A stretch of DNA of 64,000 bases from Paraconexibacter sp040581415. Lineage in GTDB: Bacteria > Actinomycetota > Thermoleophilia > Solirubrobacterales > Solirubrobacteraceae. The stretch covers positions 1,116,001-1,180,000 of the forward strand of contig NZ_CP114014.1 in the NCBI RefSeq assembly GCF_040581415.1, written 5' to 3'. The notes beneath the pieces were generated by a model. The model was not told the DNA's origin and made no database searches. It saw nothing but the letters and a program-made list of their open reading frames with translations. The translations under genes were made by a program, and so were the position numbers. The number at the start of each line of letters is the position of its first letter. Position 1 is the stretch's first letter. This document shows positions 32,996 through 41,145 of this stretch, in pieces.

Positions 32996-33161
32996 GTCCG
33001 GAAGCCCATGTTGTCGTGCTCGATCACGCGGAAGACACGTGCGAGCCCGGGAGCATCGTTGGCCCTGATGGCGGAGAGCACCATGGCCGGCGCGGTCGCG
33101 GCAAATCCACAGGTCGTTGACGTTGACCCGCCTACCGCGCTCGGCTAACTGGACGCGCAGC

Positions 33162-33641
33162 ATGGCCGCCGAACACTCGCCGCGCTTGGTTTGGGTTCCG
33201 CAGGGGTTCGCATCGGAGACACTTCGGCATGTGTCGCTCACGGAGGCTCAGGACGGTTGGACGATCGATGCCGTTGGGTTCGAGGTCCTCACGGTCCAGT
33301 TCAGCGGTCGGACCTCGCTCACCGTCTACGCAGACGGAGGCGCCACCTGCACGGTCGCCTTCGGAGGCGAGTTCGACTTTCGCGACCGGTCGGGACGCCT
33401 CCACGAGCTGGATGCCGATGCCGGCTCCTGGGCGCCGCTGCAGCGCCTGCTCGAGCTTCGTCATGACCTTGTCCAGTCGCTCCAGGTGTCTCACGGCGGC
33501 GACGTCCAGATCCGGTTCAGCAGCGGGGCGGGCGTCAGCGCACGCCCGGACGCCGCCTACGAGAGCTGGGAGATCACCGGACCGGGCAGCCTCAACCTGG
33601 TGTGCCCGCCGGGCGGCGGCGACCCGCGCATCCGAACATAG
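33162..33641 (+). CDS. Hypothetical protein (DUF6188-like)
   Basis: 159-residue protein, probably all-beta. The C-terminal part SARPDAAYESWEITGPGSLN, then LVCPPGGGDP, looks like the end of DUF6188-type proteins (AYEAWEL-G-G...PGG-), and FSGRTSLTVYADGGATCTVAFGG is consistent with that fold. Such proteins often occur singly or near polymorphic-toxin immunity genes, but no toxin is adjacent. Start ATG 33162; an in-frame upstream codon at 33117 is possible. Family assignment is from memory of the motif. Confidence 0.7.
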   Translation: MAAEHSPRLVWVPQGFASETLRHVSLTEAQDGWTIDAVGFEVLTVQFSGRTSLTVYADGGATCTVAFGGEFDFRDRSGRLHELDADAGSWAPLQRLLELRHDLVQSLQVSHGGDVQIRFSSGAGVSARPDAAYESWEITGPGSLNLVCPPGGGDPRIRT

Positions 33642-33718
33642 GCTCGAGCCCGTCCGGACGAGGTTCGACAGCGGACGCGAGTTCGGTGTGACCACCGCGC
33701 TGCGGCGATGATGCCGGG

Positions 33719-33808
33719 ATGACCGACGACACCAAGCGCAAACTCAGCCTGGCGGCCGGGATCGTGATTGGCTTCGTGATCCTCTTCGTCCTGTTTGCTC
33801 TGCTCTGA
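33719..33808 (+). CDS. 29-residue single-span membrane peptide
   Basis: ATG 33719 opens a frame of a charged N-terminus (MTDDTKRKLS) and a strongly hydrophobic helix (LAAGIVIGFVILFVLFALL) ending at TGA. Such tiny one-helix proteins are common regulators of membrane complexes. No partner is evident. Confidence 0.5.
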   Translation: MTDDTKRKLSLAAGIVIGFVILFVLFALL

Positions 33809-33929
33809 GCGACGTCTCGGTCGCCGTGGATGGCCGCCCCGAAGACCTTCGTCGCAGGACGGTCCGAGTTCCCCCCGCGCGCGACGGCGAACCGACGGCG
33901 TGCCGCATCGGCCTGCTTTGCGAGGCCCC

Positions 33930-33952
33930 GTCCGGTGAGGGTTCGCCGGTTG
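33930..33952 (+). repeat. Dispersed short repeat, copy B
   Basis: Second exact copy of GTCCGGTGAGGGTTCG (33930-33945), 62 bp upstream of the monooxygenase-like gene; see copy A at 30891. Confidence 0.5.
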
Positions 33953-34006
33953 ACCTAGCGGACAGGCTGATGATCGGTGAACCCGTCTTGGGGGTAGCGG
34001 ATCTGC

Positions 34007-34354
34007 ATGGCTGAGCTTCTTGGTGTCGCGCGCTTCACGTTCTTCGAGGGGAAGGCCGAGGACTTCAAGCGCCTCTCGGCGCAGTGCATGGAGGTCGTCC
34101 GCACGAAGGACACCGGGACGCTGCAGTACGAGATCTTCCTCGACGAGGAGGAGGCGTCTGCCGTCGTCATCGAGCGCTACCGAGATTCCGAGGCGCTGCT
34201 CGAGCACTTCGCGAACATCGGCGAAGAACTGATGGCGGCGATGCAAGAGGTCGGCACCCTCGAAGGAGAGACGCTCGGCGATCCGAGTCCCGAGTTGCGC
34301 GCGATGCTCAACGGGCCCCAACCCCGTCTGCTGTCGCCGTTCCTCTCGCTGTAA
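34007..34354 (+). CDS. Antibiotic-biosynthesis-monooxygenase-like (ABM) protein
   Basis: 115-residue ferredoxin-like-fold protein of the ABM/YgiN type (dimeric alpha-beta barrel). ARFTFFEGKAEDFKRLSAQC and GTLQYEIFLDEEEASAVVIE are the usual N-terminal strand-helix-strand, with ERYRDSEALLEHFANIGEEL the second helix. Members oxidise quinols or bind small ligands without cofactors. Start ATG 34007 preceded by GGGGTAGCGG. Confidence 0.87.
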   Translation: MAELLGVARFTFFEGKAEDFKRLSAQCMEVVRTKDTGTLQYEIFLDEEEASAVVIERYRDSEALLEHFANIGEELMAAMQEVGTLEGETLGDPSPELRAMLNGPQPRLLSPFLSL

Positions 34355-34404
34355 CCCCTGGAGTTCTGAGACGTCAGGCGGGCGTGCATTGACCGCTCGA
34401 CGAC

Positions 34405-34962
34405 TTACTCGATTCCGGCTTCGCCACGCGCGCGGGCGTCCTCGGCAGCCGCCGCGCAGACCGGGTCGGTCTCGACGTCCGAGGCGATGGTCATCTGTCC
34501 CAGGTCGGTGCGCGCGGCACGGCCGCGCAGGCTCTGCACCTCGACAGAGAACGTCTCGGCGGGCTCGCAGGTCCGGTCGGCGACGGTCGGGATCGTGAGG
34601 TTCAGGTTCTTCGTCCGGCCCGCCTTGACGACGTGGGTCGTCACTCGGGTGGCGGCGTAGTCGATGCCGGCGGTGGCCGAGCCGTTCTTCAGCGCGATCC
34701 GGAACGTGCAGTTGCCCCTGCCCTTCTTGCAGACGAGCGCGGTTGAGAGGCGGACGGCTTGGCCCTCGGTCACCGTCGTCGGGATCAGCCCCGCGGCCAC
34801 GAGCGTCGACGGCACCAGTTGCGGGGCCGGCGCGGGTGCCGACGCGACCGGCGGCGCCAGCGCGGTCTGCGCGCCGGCCGGCGTAGCGAATGCGCAGGCG
34901 ACGAGTAGCGGGCCTGCAGCGGTGAGGGCCAAGCGGGCGGCGATGGTGCGGATGGCGGGCAT
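34405..34962 (-). CDS. Secreted Calx-beta-like domain protein
   Basis: 185-residue exported protein. A signal peptide covers about 1-31 (LALTAAGPLLVACAFATPAGA), then an Ala/Pro linker and one Calx-beta-type beta-sandwich: TVTEGQAVRLSTALVC, NGSATAGIDYAAT and CEPAETFSVEVQSL are the characteristic pieces, where acidic residues can bind Ca2+. Four Cys in the mature part may pair. Function unknown; it faces the MerR gene divergently across 121 bp. Confidence 0.8.
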   Translation of the reverse strand: MPAIRTIAARLALTAAGPLLVACAFATPAGAQTALAPPVASAPAPAPQLVPSTLVAAGLIPTTVTEGQAVRLSTALVCKKGRGNCTFRIALKNGSATAGIDYAATRVTTHVVKAGRTKNLNLTIPTVADRTCEPAETFSVEVQSLRGRAARTDLGQMTIASDVETDPVCAAAAEDARARGEAGIE

Positions 34963-35045
34963 TGGAGGGCTCTCGGTTCGTGGTGTGGCTGACGAGCACC
35001 ATCAAACCGAGGTGACGATGAAGCCAACATGAAGCCGCCCCCAGC

Positions 35046-35076
35046 TTGACTTCAAGCGCTTGAGGTTTTCGATACT
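35046..35076 (+). promoter_or_regulatory. MerR-type promoter and operator
   Basis: TTGACT (-35, 35046-35051) and GATACT (-10, 35071-35076) are 19 bp apart, longer than the optimal 17, as in promoters twisted open by MerR proteins. Between them ACTTCAAGC (35049-35057) and GCTTGAGGT (35058-35066) form an 18-bp dyad with one mismatch. The start ATG 35084 lies just behind. Confidence 0.8.
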
Positions 35077-35083
35077 GGTCGAC

Positions 35084-35539
35084 ATGACTTCCTTTTCGAC
35101 TGTCGAGCAGGCCGCGGAGTTGCCGATTCGCGAGGTAGCGCGGCGTACCGGCTTCAGCAGGGCGACGCTGCGGTACTACGAGAGCATCGGCCTCGTCGCG
35201 CCGGTCGCGCGCGATGACAGCAGTGGCCACCGCCGCTACGACGAGCGGGCGGTGCAGATGCTCGAGGCACTGGCGTGTCTGCGGACCACCGGCATGGGCG
35301 TGGAGGCGATGCGCGCCTATCTGCACAACATGGAGCGCGGGCACGTCGCCGCCGCGGACCAGCGCCGGCTGTTCGAAGAGCATCACGCCCGCGTGATGCG
35401 TGAGATCGAGCAGCTGCACACCCGGGCGCGTTACCTGGACGGCAAGGTGCGGCTCTGGGCAGCGCGCGAGGCCGGCGACGCGGACGGACAAGCCGGGGCG
35501 ATCGAGGACCTCGGGGTATTGACGGAGGCCCTCCGATGA
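35084..35539 (+). CDS. MerR-family transcriptional regulator
   Basis: 151-residue regulator. The winged helix-turn-helix is near the N-terminus: LPIREVARRTGFSRATLRYYESIGLV, then HRRYDERAVQML. A dimerisation helix follows (RRLFEEHHARVMREIEQLH). There are no Cys for metal or redox sensing, so it belongs to the organic-ligand or stress type. It probably autoregulates from the 19-bp-spacer promoter just upstream and controls the reductase gene whose ATG overlaps its stop. Confidence 0.93.
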   Translation: MTSFSTVEQAAELPIREVARRTGFSRATLRYYESIGLVAPVARDDSSGHRRYDERAVQMLEALACLRTTGMGVEAMRAYLHNMERGHVAAADQRRLFEEHHARVMREIEQLHTRARYLDGKVRLWAAREAGDADGQAGAIEDLGVLTEALR

Positions 35540-36501
35540 GCCGCGTCCTCGTCACCGGCGGGTCGGGGTTCCTCGGTGGGCACATCCTCGTCCGCCTGCT
35601 GGCCGACGACCACGACGTGCGGACCACCGTGCGGTCGCTCGCTCGGCGAGGCGAGGTCCAGGCGGTCCTCGCGGCCGCGGGAGCGCGGGAACCGGACCGG
35701 GTGACCTTCGCCATGGCCGACCTCACCGGCGACGCCGGCTGGGCCGACGCGGTCGCCGACCGGGACGTCGTCGTGCACGTCGCCTCCCCGTTCCCGCCCG
35801 GCGAGCCGGAACACGAAGCTGAACTGATCGTTCCCGCCCGCGAGGGCACGCTGCGCGTCCTGCGTGCGGCGGCTGCGGCCGGTGTCGCTCGGGTCGTCCT
35901 GACATCGTCGTTCGCCGCCGTGGGCTACACGCCGAAGCCCGACCCGGGCGAGCCGTACACGGAGGAGGACTGGACCGACCCCGCCGGGGACGTCGGGGCC
36001 TACGTGAAGTCCAAGACGCTCGCGGAGCGCGCAGCGTGGGACTGGGTCGCGGGCAACCCGACCGGCCCGGAGCTCACGGTCATCAACCCGACCGGCGTCT
36101 TCGGCCCGGTCCTCGGATCCGACCGCTCGAGCTCGATCGCCCTCGTCGAGGCGCTGCTGGCGGGCGCCACGCCCGCGCCCCCGGCAACCTCCTTCGGCGT
36201 GGTCGATGTCCGGGACGTGGCGGAGCTCCACGTCCGCGCGATGAGCGCACCGCACGCGGCGGGCGAGCGCTATCTGGCCGTCGGGCATGACGGCATCTCA
36301 CTCGGGCGGATCGCGCGGATCCTGCGGAACGGCCTCGGCGAGGACGCTGCGCGCGTCCCGTGGGCCGACGCCGACGAAGCAACGACGTCGTCGGGCAAGC
36401 CGGCCAAGCGGATCTCGAACGCCAAGGCCCGGGCGACGTTCGACTGGTCTCCGCGGCCACTCGACGAGACGATCCTCGACACGGGCCGCAGCCTGACGTG
36501 A
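35536..36501 (+). CDS. NAD(P)-dependent reductase, dihydroflavonol-reductase-like
   Basis: 321-residue extended SDR. Nucleotide site is VTGGSGFLGGH (6-16); the catalytic Ser lies in VLTSSFAAVGY and the YxxxK motif in AYVKSKTLAE. LTVINPTGVFGPVL is typical of dihydroflavonol-4-reductase/cinnamoyl-CoA-reductase-like enzymes, which reduce carbonyls or aldehydes. ATG 35536 overlaps the MerR stop, so the pair is an inducible detoxification unit; substrate unknown. Confidence 0.92.
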   Translation: MSRVLVTGGSGFLGGHILVRLLADDHDVRTTVRSLARRGEVQAVLAAAGAREPDRVTFAMADLTGDAGWADAVADRDVVVHVASPFPPGEPEHEAELIVPAREGTLRVLRAAAAAGVARVVLTSSFAAVGYTPKPDPGEPYTEEDWTDPAGDVGAYVKSKTLAERAAWDWVAGNPTGPELTVINPTGVFGPVLGSDRSSSIALVEALLAGATPAPPATSFGVVDVRDVAELHVRAMSAPHAAGERYLAVGHDGISLGRIARILRNGLGEDAARVPWADADEATTSSGKPAKRISNAKARATFDWSPRPLDETILDTGRSLT

Positions 36502-36555
36502 ACTGGCTCGGACTTCCGCCAGCCGCGTCCGTTCTGCCGCGACGCCCCCGCTCGA

Positions 36556-37842
36556 CTAACTCGGCGGGGTCCAGCGCACGGGTAGGTGATGCACGCCGTT
36601 GAGGAAGTTCGAGACGACGTAGACGGGGTCCCCGGCGAGGTCGATATCGGGCATCGTCTTGTAGATGTGCTGCAGCGCGGCTTTGCCCATCTCGCGGCCG
36701 AGGGCGGAGCCGATGCAGAAGTGAGGGCCGCCGGCCCCGAACGCGAGGTGGTTCTTGGTCTCGCGGTTGATGTCGAACTTCGCGGCATCCGGGAAGACGT
36801 CCTCGTCGCGGTTGCCCGAGCAGTACCACATGACGAGCTTCTCGCCCGCCTTGATGTCCACGCCGCCGATGGTGGTGTCGACGATCGCGGTGCGGCGGAA
36901 GTGCTGGATCGGGCCGGAGTGGCGGAGGGTCTCCTCGATGACCTTGCCGGAGTATGCGTCGATATCGGAGAGGAACAGCTCGCGCTGGTCGGGGTGCTCG
37001 GACAACAGCCGGACGGCGTGGGCGATCGTGTGCCGGGTGGTGTCGTTGGCGGCGGAGCCAAGGAGCGAGAAGAAGGACATGATCTCCCAGTCCTCGAGCT
37101 TGCGGCCCTCGAACTCGGCGTTCACGACCCAGGACACGAGGTCGTCGCCGGGCTTCTCGCGGCGCTTCTCGGCGACCTCGAGCGCGACGTCCTGGATCCG
37201 CATCGCCTCTTCGGCGTGGGTCGTGATCGCGTCGCGGCCCTGCGCGGCCTCCGGGTCGTCCCAGGCGAGCATCTTCTCGGCGGCGTCCATGAGGATCTGC
37301 TGCTCCTCGGTGCCCTGCTCGACCCCGAAGAAGTGCGCGAAGATGCGGCCGGGGAGCTCCTTGGCGAACAGCTGGCAGAACTCCCCCTCGCCCTTGTCCT
37401 GCATCTCCTCGACGAGCTCGCGGGCGTGGTCGTGGATCCAGGACTCGATCTTCTTGACGTTCCGCGGGGTGAAGGCGGTGTGGACGATTCCGCGTTGCTG
37501 ACGGTGGTCCGTGCCGTCCATCGCCAGGAACGAGTGCGCCCCGATCTGGACGATCTCCGGGAAGTCCTCCATGACGATGCCCTTGCCGGAGACGAAGCGG
37601 GACACGTCACGGGAGACCTCGCGGCAGTCGGCCCAGCGCCAGAGCGACCAGAACCCCGGCGTGTCCTCGTCGGGCGGAAGCAGCGTCGACTCGTACGGCC
37701 GGTGCCAGGAGACGGGGCACTCCTTGCGGAACGTCGCGAACACGTCGTCGCGCTCCTCGTACGGGCGCTCCCAGAACCCGCGGGCGGAGATATCGGCCGC
37801 GGGATCGTCGATCGTCGGCTTCTGCGTGACCTGCGTGGACAT
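36556..37842 (-). CDS. Cytochrome P450 (bacterial class I type)
   Basis: 428-residue heme monooxygenase. Heme-binding loop FGAGGPHFCIGSALG carries the thiolate Cys (about residue 375). The K-helix ExxR is EETLR, and the I-helix reads GSAANDTTRHTI, where Asn replaces the usual acidic residue of the oxygen-activation motif. The N-terminus has no membrane anchor, so it is soluble and needs a ferredoxin. Its sequence resembles CYP125/CYP142/CYP123-like steroid or terpenoid hydroxylases. A good AGGAGAG ribosome site precedes ATG 37842. No ferredoxin gene is adjacent. Confidence 0.95.
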   Translation of the reverse strand: MSTQVTQKPTIDDPAADISARGFWERPYEERDDVFATFRKECPVSWHRPYESTLLPPDEDTPGFWSLWRWADCREVSRDVSRFVSGKGIVMEDFPEIVQIGAHSFLAMDGTDHRQQRGIVHTAFTPRNVKKIESWIHDHARELVEEMQDKGEGEFCQLFAKELPGRIFAHFFGVEQGTEEQQILMDAAEKMLAWDDPEAAQGRDAITTHAEEAMRIQDVALEVAEKRREKPGDDLVSWVVNAEFEGRKLEDWEIMSFFSLLGSAANDTTRHTIAHAVRLLSEHPDQRELFLSDIDAYSGKVIEETLRHSGPIQHFRRTAIVDTTIGGVDIKAGEKLVMWYCSGNRDEDVFPDAAKFDINRETKNHLAFGAGGPHFCIGSALGREMGKAALQHIYKTMPDIDLAGDPVYVVSNFLNGVHHLPVRWTPPS

Positions 37843-38037
37843 GTCGCTCTCCTGTGGGTTTCCGTCGCGGCAGCCGCCGGACGGTGGAACGCGGACTCAC
37901 TGGCCAGCCTCCCATACGCCCGACCCGCCGACCCTCTCCTGAGGGGGGAACTGCCTGCCCCTGTTGGCCAACTGGGCCCGTGCACGACCGCGCAGGAGGT
38001 ACCCGGTCTGGCCTGTGATCGTCGGCCCCGCCCGGCG

Positions 38038-38766
38038 TCAGGCGGTCGTCGCCGCGGACCTTCCGCGGCGGGAGTAGCGATAGACCGCGCTGCGGGCCAT
38101 GTTCAGGGCACCCGCAGGTCGCAGTCCGCCGCCGGTGTTCGTGATCGGATCGAAGTTCAGGTCTGCGTCGGCGGGCAGTGGCTTCCTGAGAGTGAGCGTG
38201 CCGATGATCGCGGGCCGATGGAGCCGCTGCGCCACGGAGACGCCGAACACGGCGCCGCGGTCCGCGACCTCGGCCCGGAGCGCCTCTATGCCGGGGCCGG
38301 GGCCGGTGACAGCAGGCGGCTCCCACCCGAAGATGATCGGCCCCGCACCCGCGTCGAAGGTCAGGCAGCTGGAGTAGGCGTTGGCGTACCACCGCGGGGA
38401 GGGCAGGAACAGTTCGTTCAGCGGCGCCGGGCGCCGGGAGGAGTTGCAGAGCAGATCCTGGTGCCGACCCGGGCCGTACGCGTCCACGACGCGGACGGCG
38501 ATGCCGAACACGTCGCCGAGCTGCCGCGGGAGGCCGACCATCCGCGAGCACCGCACGATCACCGGCCGCGGGCCGGCCGGGCGAAAGACCTCGGCGCCGG
38601 CGACGTGCTCCGAGTCGCGGTCGATCTCGAGGGTGCCCTCGCAGAGCAAGCCCTGCGGGTGCACGCTGCGGTCCCCACGGAGGACGCTCAGCACTTGGAA
38701 TCCAGGGCCGAAGGTGCGTTCGTAGGTGGCCTGAACCAGACCGTCGACCTGCGCAAGGACGCTCAT
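38038..38766 (-). CDS. Conserved hypothetical protein
   Basis: 242-residue protein I cannot place firmly. Notable pieces are VRVVDAYGPGRHQDLLCNSS, RWYANAYSSCLTFDAGAG and EVFRPAGPRPVIVRCSRMVG; the first resembles a catalase-like heme-free beta-barrel family found in actinobacteria, but I would not assign an activity. No signal peptide or membrane helix. Start ATG 38766. It is divergent from the regulator gene at 38897. Confidence 0.72.
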   Translation of the reverse strand: MSVLAQVDGLVQATYERTFGPGFQVLSVLRGDRSVHPQGLLCEGTLEIDRDSEHVAGAEVFRPAGPRPVIVRCSRMVGLPRQLGDVFGIAVRVVDAYGPGRHQDLLCNSSRRPAPLNELFLPSPRWYANAYSSCLTFDAGAGPIIFGWEPPAVTGPGPGIEALRAEVADRGAVFGVSVAQRLHRPAIIGTLTLRKPLPADADLNFDPITNTGGGLRPAGALNMARSAVYRYSRRGRSAATTA

Positions 38767-38896
38767 GCCCGCACGGTCGCACGCTGAGGGCCGATCCTCG
38801 TCGGCCCCAGGGGGGAGCCGCCTGCCCCGAACGGTGCCTACGCCACTCGGCAACCGGGTTTCGCGCCGCTGGTCGCGATGCGCGAGTATCCGGCTC

Positions 38897-40024
38897 ATGG
38901 AGAGCGGCGTGACGGTGCCGGCCTGGCGAGAGCGCGGTGCGCCGGTCCGCGACCGCGCACTGCTCGACCGCATCAACACCGCGTTGAAGCGGGTGCCGGG
39001 CGCCGCCCGGGTGTCGACCCGCGCGGACGCCTCGGAGCTGCTCGCCGCGCTCGACGCTGCACTCGATACCGTCACCCGCGCCGACGTCGTGCGCGAGCTC
39101 TGCACGCTGCAGGGGGACGTGCGCGTGGCCGTGGCCGCCGACCCCCTGCGGGGCGTGACGTCCGTCCAGGACGCCTTGTCGCGACTGCGCGGCAGCGAGA
39201 CCGCAGCGCAGGTTCTGCGGCGCGCTCCCGAGGTGATCGTCGAGTGCATGGACTTCGACCGTGCGTTCATCTCCGAAGTCACCGACGGCGTCTGGACTCC
39301 GGTGAGCGTCTACGTGCACGACGATCCGCGCTGGGCCAAGTCGATCCTCGACGCCGCCCGCCAGCAGGTGCAGTCACTCGACGCCCTGGTTCTGGAGACG
39401 GAGATGGTTCGCCGGCGCCGGCCGTTGCTCGTCCGCAACGTCCAGGACCGCTCGGACGTCCATCACGCTGTGGCTTCGACGTCCGACAGCCGCTCGTACG
39501 TCGCGGCTCCGATCATGCCCGAGGGACTGGTCATCGGGTTCCTGCACGCCGACCTTCGCCTCAGCGGCCGCCATCCCGACGAGACCCACCGCGACCTGCT
39601 GTTCACGTTCGCCGAGGCACTGGGCGCGATCCTCGAGCGCACGGCGTTGCTCGAGCACCTCGCGACGCTGGAGCAACGCGCAGCCGATCTCGTCACCGCG
39701 TTCCGCGATGCGTTCGCCGACCGCCGCGAGACCCAGCTCTCGCTCGCCCCCGCAGAGTCCGACGCGGTCACCCCTCGGCGGTCACGCGCCGATGCGCCGG
39801 CGAGCGAGCACCGCCTGCGGGAGCTGCTCACCACGCGCGAGCTCGACGTGATGCGCTACGTGGCCGCCGGCATGTCCAACCGCGACATCGCCGCTCAGCT
39901 CGTCGTCAGCGAGGGAACCGTCAAGTCGCACATGAAATCGCTCCTGCGCAAGATGCACGCCACCAACCGCGCTGAGGCGACCTCCAAGTACATGCGGCTG
40001 ATCGCTCGCACCCCGGACGGTTGA
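38897..40024 (+). CDS. GAF-LuxR transcriptional regulator, paralogue 1
   Basis: 375-residue regulator: an N-terminal helical segment (about 1-110), a GAF-like sensory domain (about 120-275, with SYVAAPIMPEGLVIGFLHAD) and a C-terminal LuxR helix-turn-helix (about 315-370, LTTRELDVMRYVAAGMSNRD, VSEGTVKSHMKSLLRKMHAT). There is no receiver domain, so signal enters through the GAF region. It is one of three closely similar genes here (others at 41841 and 42863). ATG 38897 was chosen; the frame extends upstream. Confidence 0.9.
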   Translation: MESGVTVPAWRERGAPVRDRALLDRINTALKRVPGAARVSTRADASELLAALDAALDTVTRADVVRELCTLQGDVRVAVAADPLRGVTSVQDALSRLRGSETAAQVLRRAPEVIVECMDFDRAFISEVTDGVWTPVSVYVHDDPRWAKSILDAARQQVQSLDALVLETEMVRRRRPLLVRNVQDRSDVHHAVASTSDSRSYVAAPIMPEGLVIGFLHADLRLSGRHPDETHRDLLFTFAEALGAILERTALLEHLATLEQRAADLVTAFRDAFADRRETQLSLAPAESDAVTPRRSRADAPASEHRLRELLTTRELDVMRYVAAGMSNRDIAAQLVVSEGTVKSHMKSLLRKMHATNRAEATSKYMRLIARTPDG

Positions 40025-40135
40025 CCCGCGCCGACGCTGCTACGAGTCCTCTGCATGACCCCGTCGTCGGAGGACGGCTGACTCCGCCTGGTTGCCGCTG
40101 GTTTGATGGTCCGCCGCAGCGGTGATCTCTCACCC

Positions 40136-40318
40136 ATGGACGAACCCCGGACACCAGAACAGCGGCGGCAGGCGAAGGGCATGGCAACGGGCGGTCTCAT
40201 CGGCCTGGTCGCTGTGGCGATCCTCATCATCGCCCTCGGCGCGTCCGTCGTCTCGCTCCTGCCGATGGCTGTCGCCGCCGTCCTGCTGGTCGCCGTCTAC
40301 ACGGGCCGCTTCGGCTGA
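40136..40318 (+). CDS. Small two-helix membrane protein
   Basis: 60-residue protein: a charged N-terminus (DEPRTPEQRRQAKG) followed by two hydrophobic helices (GGLIGLVAVAILIIALGASV, then LLPMAVAAVLLVAVYTG). ATG 40136 lies after a start-like region at 40103, which would add 11 residues. Function unknown. Confidence 0.55.
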   Translation: MDEPRTPEQRRQAKGMATGGLIGLVAVAILIIALGASVVSLLPMAVAAVLLVAVYTGRFG

Positions 40319-40408
40319 AGCGCGGCGAGGCGATGAGTTCAGGCGACCGTGGTCGTCCGTGCTCGTATGACCACTACCGCCGCGACAGGATCCACGGCGC
40401 TCCAGTGG

Positions 40409-40460
40409 TCGCGCCGTCGCGCCGTCGCGCCGTCGCGCCGTCGCGCCGTCGCGCCGTCGA
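40409..40460 (+). repeat. Octanucleotide tandem repeat upstream of acetyltransferase
   Basis: Six perfect copies of TCGCGCCG (40409-40456) followed by a partial TCGA, 35 bp before the acetyltransferase start. An 8-bp unit would shift a reading frame with each gain or loss. If translation began upstream (ATG 40367), the repeat would encode an Arg/Ala/Val/Pro tract. Confidence 0.9.
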
Positions 40461-40483
40461 CGATCGACGCCGGCGACTCGGCG

Positions 40484-40489
40484 TACATT
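40484..40489 (+). promoter_or_regulatory. -10 box of leaderless promoter (acetyltransferase)
   Basis: TACATT lies 6 nt before ATG 40496 and just after the octanucleotide repeat, whose copy number could change -35/-10 geometry. Confidence 0.45.
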
Positions 40490-40495
40490 CGCCGC

Positions 40496-41047
40496 ATGAA
40501 CGAGCTCGACGTCCGCGCGCCGGGAACCCGACCGATCTTCGATCAGGTCCCGCGCGCCATCGCCCTGACCGAGCGACTCAACCGCCTGCCCTACGCCGAC
40601 CAGGACGCGATCCGCGCCGTCTGGGCCGAGCTGACCAACTCAGAGCCCGACCCGACGTTCCGGCTGATCCCGCCCGTCTACTCGGACCAGGGCGTGAACA
40701 TCACGCTCGGCCGCAACGTCTTCATCAACCAGAACTGCACGCTCAACGACATCGGCGGCATTGTCATCGGGGACGACGTGCTTGTCGGGCCGGGTGTGAG
40801 CCTCATCAGCTCCGGCCACCCCGTCGATCCTGCGCGCCGGCGCAGCCACATCACCGCGGGACCCATCGTGATCGAGCGCGGGGTCTGGCTCTGCGCCCGT
40901 GCCACCGTGCTCCACGGCGTGACCGTCGGTGCTGACTCGGTCGTCGCGGCGGGGGCCGTCGTCACCCGCGACGTCCCTGCCGGCGTGGTGGTCGGCGGCA
41001 CCCCGGCCCGTGTGCTGCGGACGGTCACGGACGACGATCAGGTCTGA
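40496..41047 (+). CDS. Sugar O-acetyltransferase (Maa/NodL-like, left-handed beta helix)
   Basis: 183-residue acetyl-CoA-dependent acetyltransferase of the hexapeptide-repeat type. An N-terminal helical part (IALTERLNRLPYADQDAIRA) is followed by hexapeptide turns (NITLGRNVFINQNCTLNDIG, VIGDDVLVGPGVSLIS, VVAAGAVVTRDVPAGVVVGG). SGHPVDPARRR carries the catalytic His. Typical Maa/GAT/NodL length. ATG 40496 is preferred over upstream codons because the leading Arg/Ala-rich stretch is repeat-encoded. Acceptor sugar unknown. Confidence 0.92.
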   Translation: MNELDVRAPGTRPIFDQVPRAIALTERLNRLPYADQDAIRAVWAELTNSEPDPTFRLIPPVYSDQGVNITLGRNVFINQNCTLNDIGGIVIGDDVLVGPGVSLISSGHPVDPARRRSHITAGPIVIERGVWLCARATVLHGVTVGADSVVAAGAVVTRDVPAGVVVGGTPARVLRTVTDDDQV

Positions 41048-41145
41048 ACGCACCCGTGCCGTGCTTTCCAGCACGCGTGCGCTGCCGCAGCCGGAGTCCT
41101 CGGGGCTCGGCGTCCCTGGGCGGAAGCACGAACGAGGACCGTCGG

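Noticed and set aside
32995..33161. Minus-strand peptide (AIRANDAPGLARVFRVIEHD, about 33081-33000) that looks partly protein-like
   Set aside because: No start or family recognised and it overlaps the end of the epimerase gene; could be a decayed gene fragment but cannot be supported.
40409..40460. Tandem repeats considered as a CRISPR array
   Set aside because: 8-bp unit without spacers; simple sequence repeat only. No cas gene is in the window.
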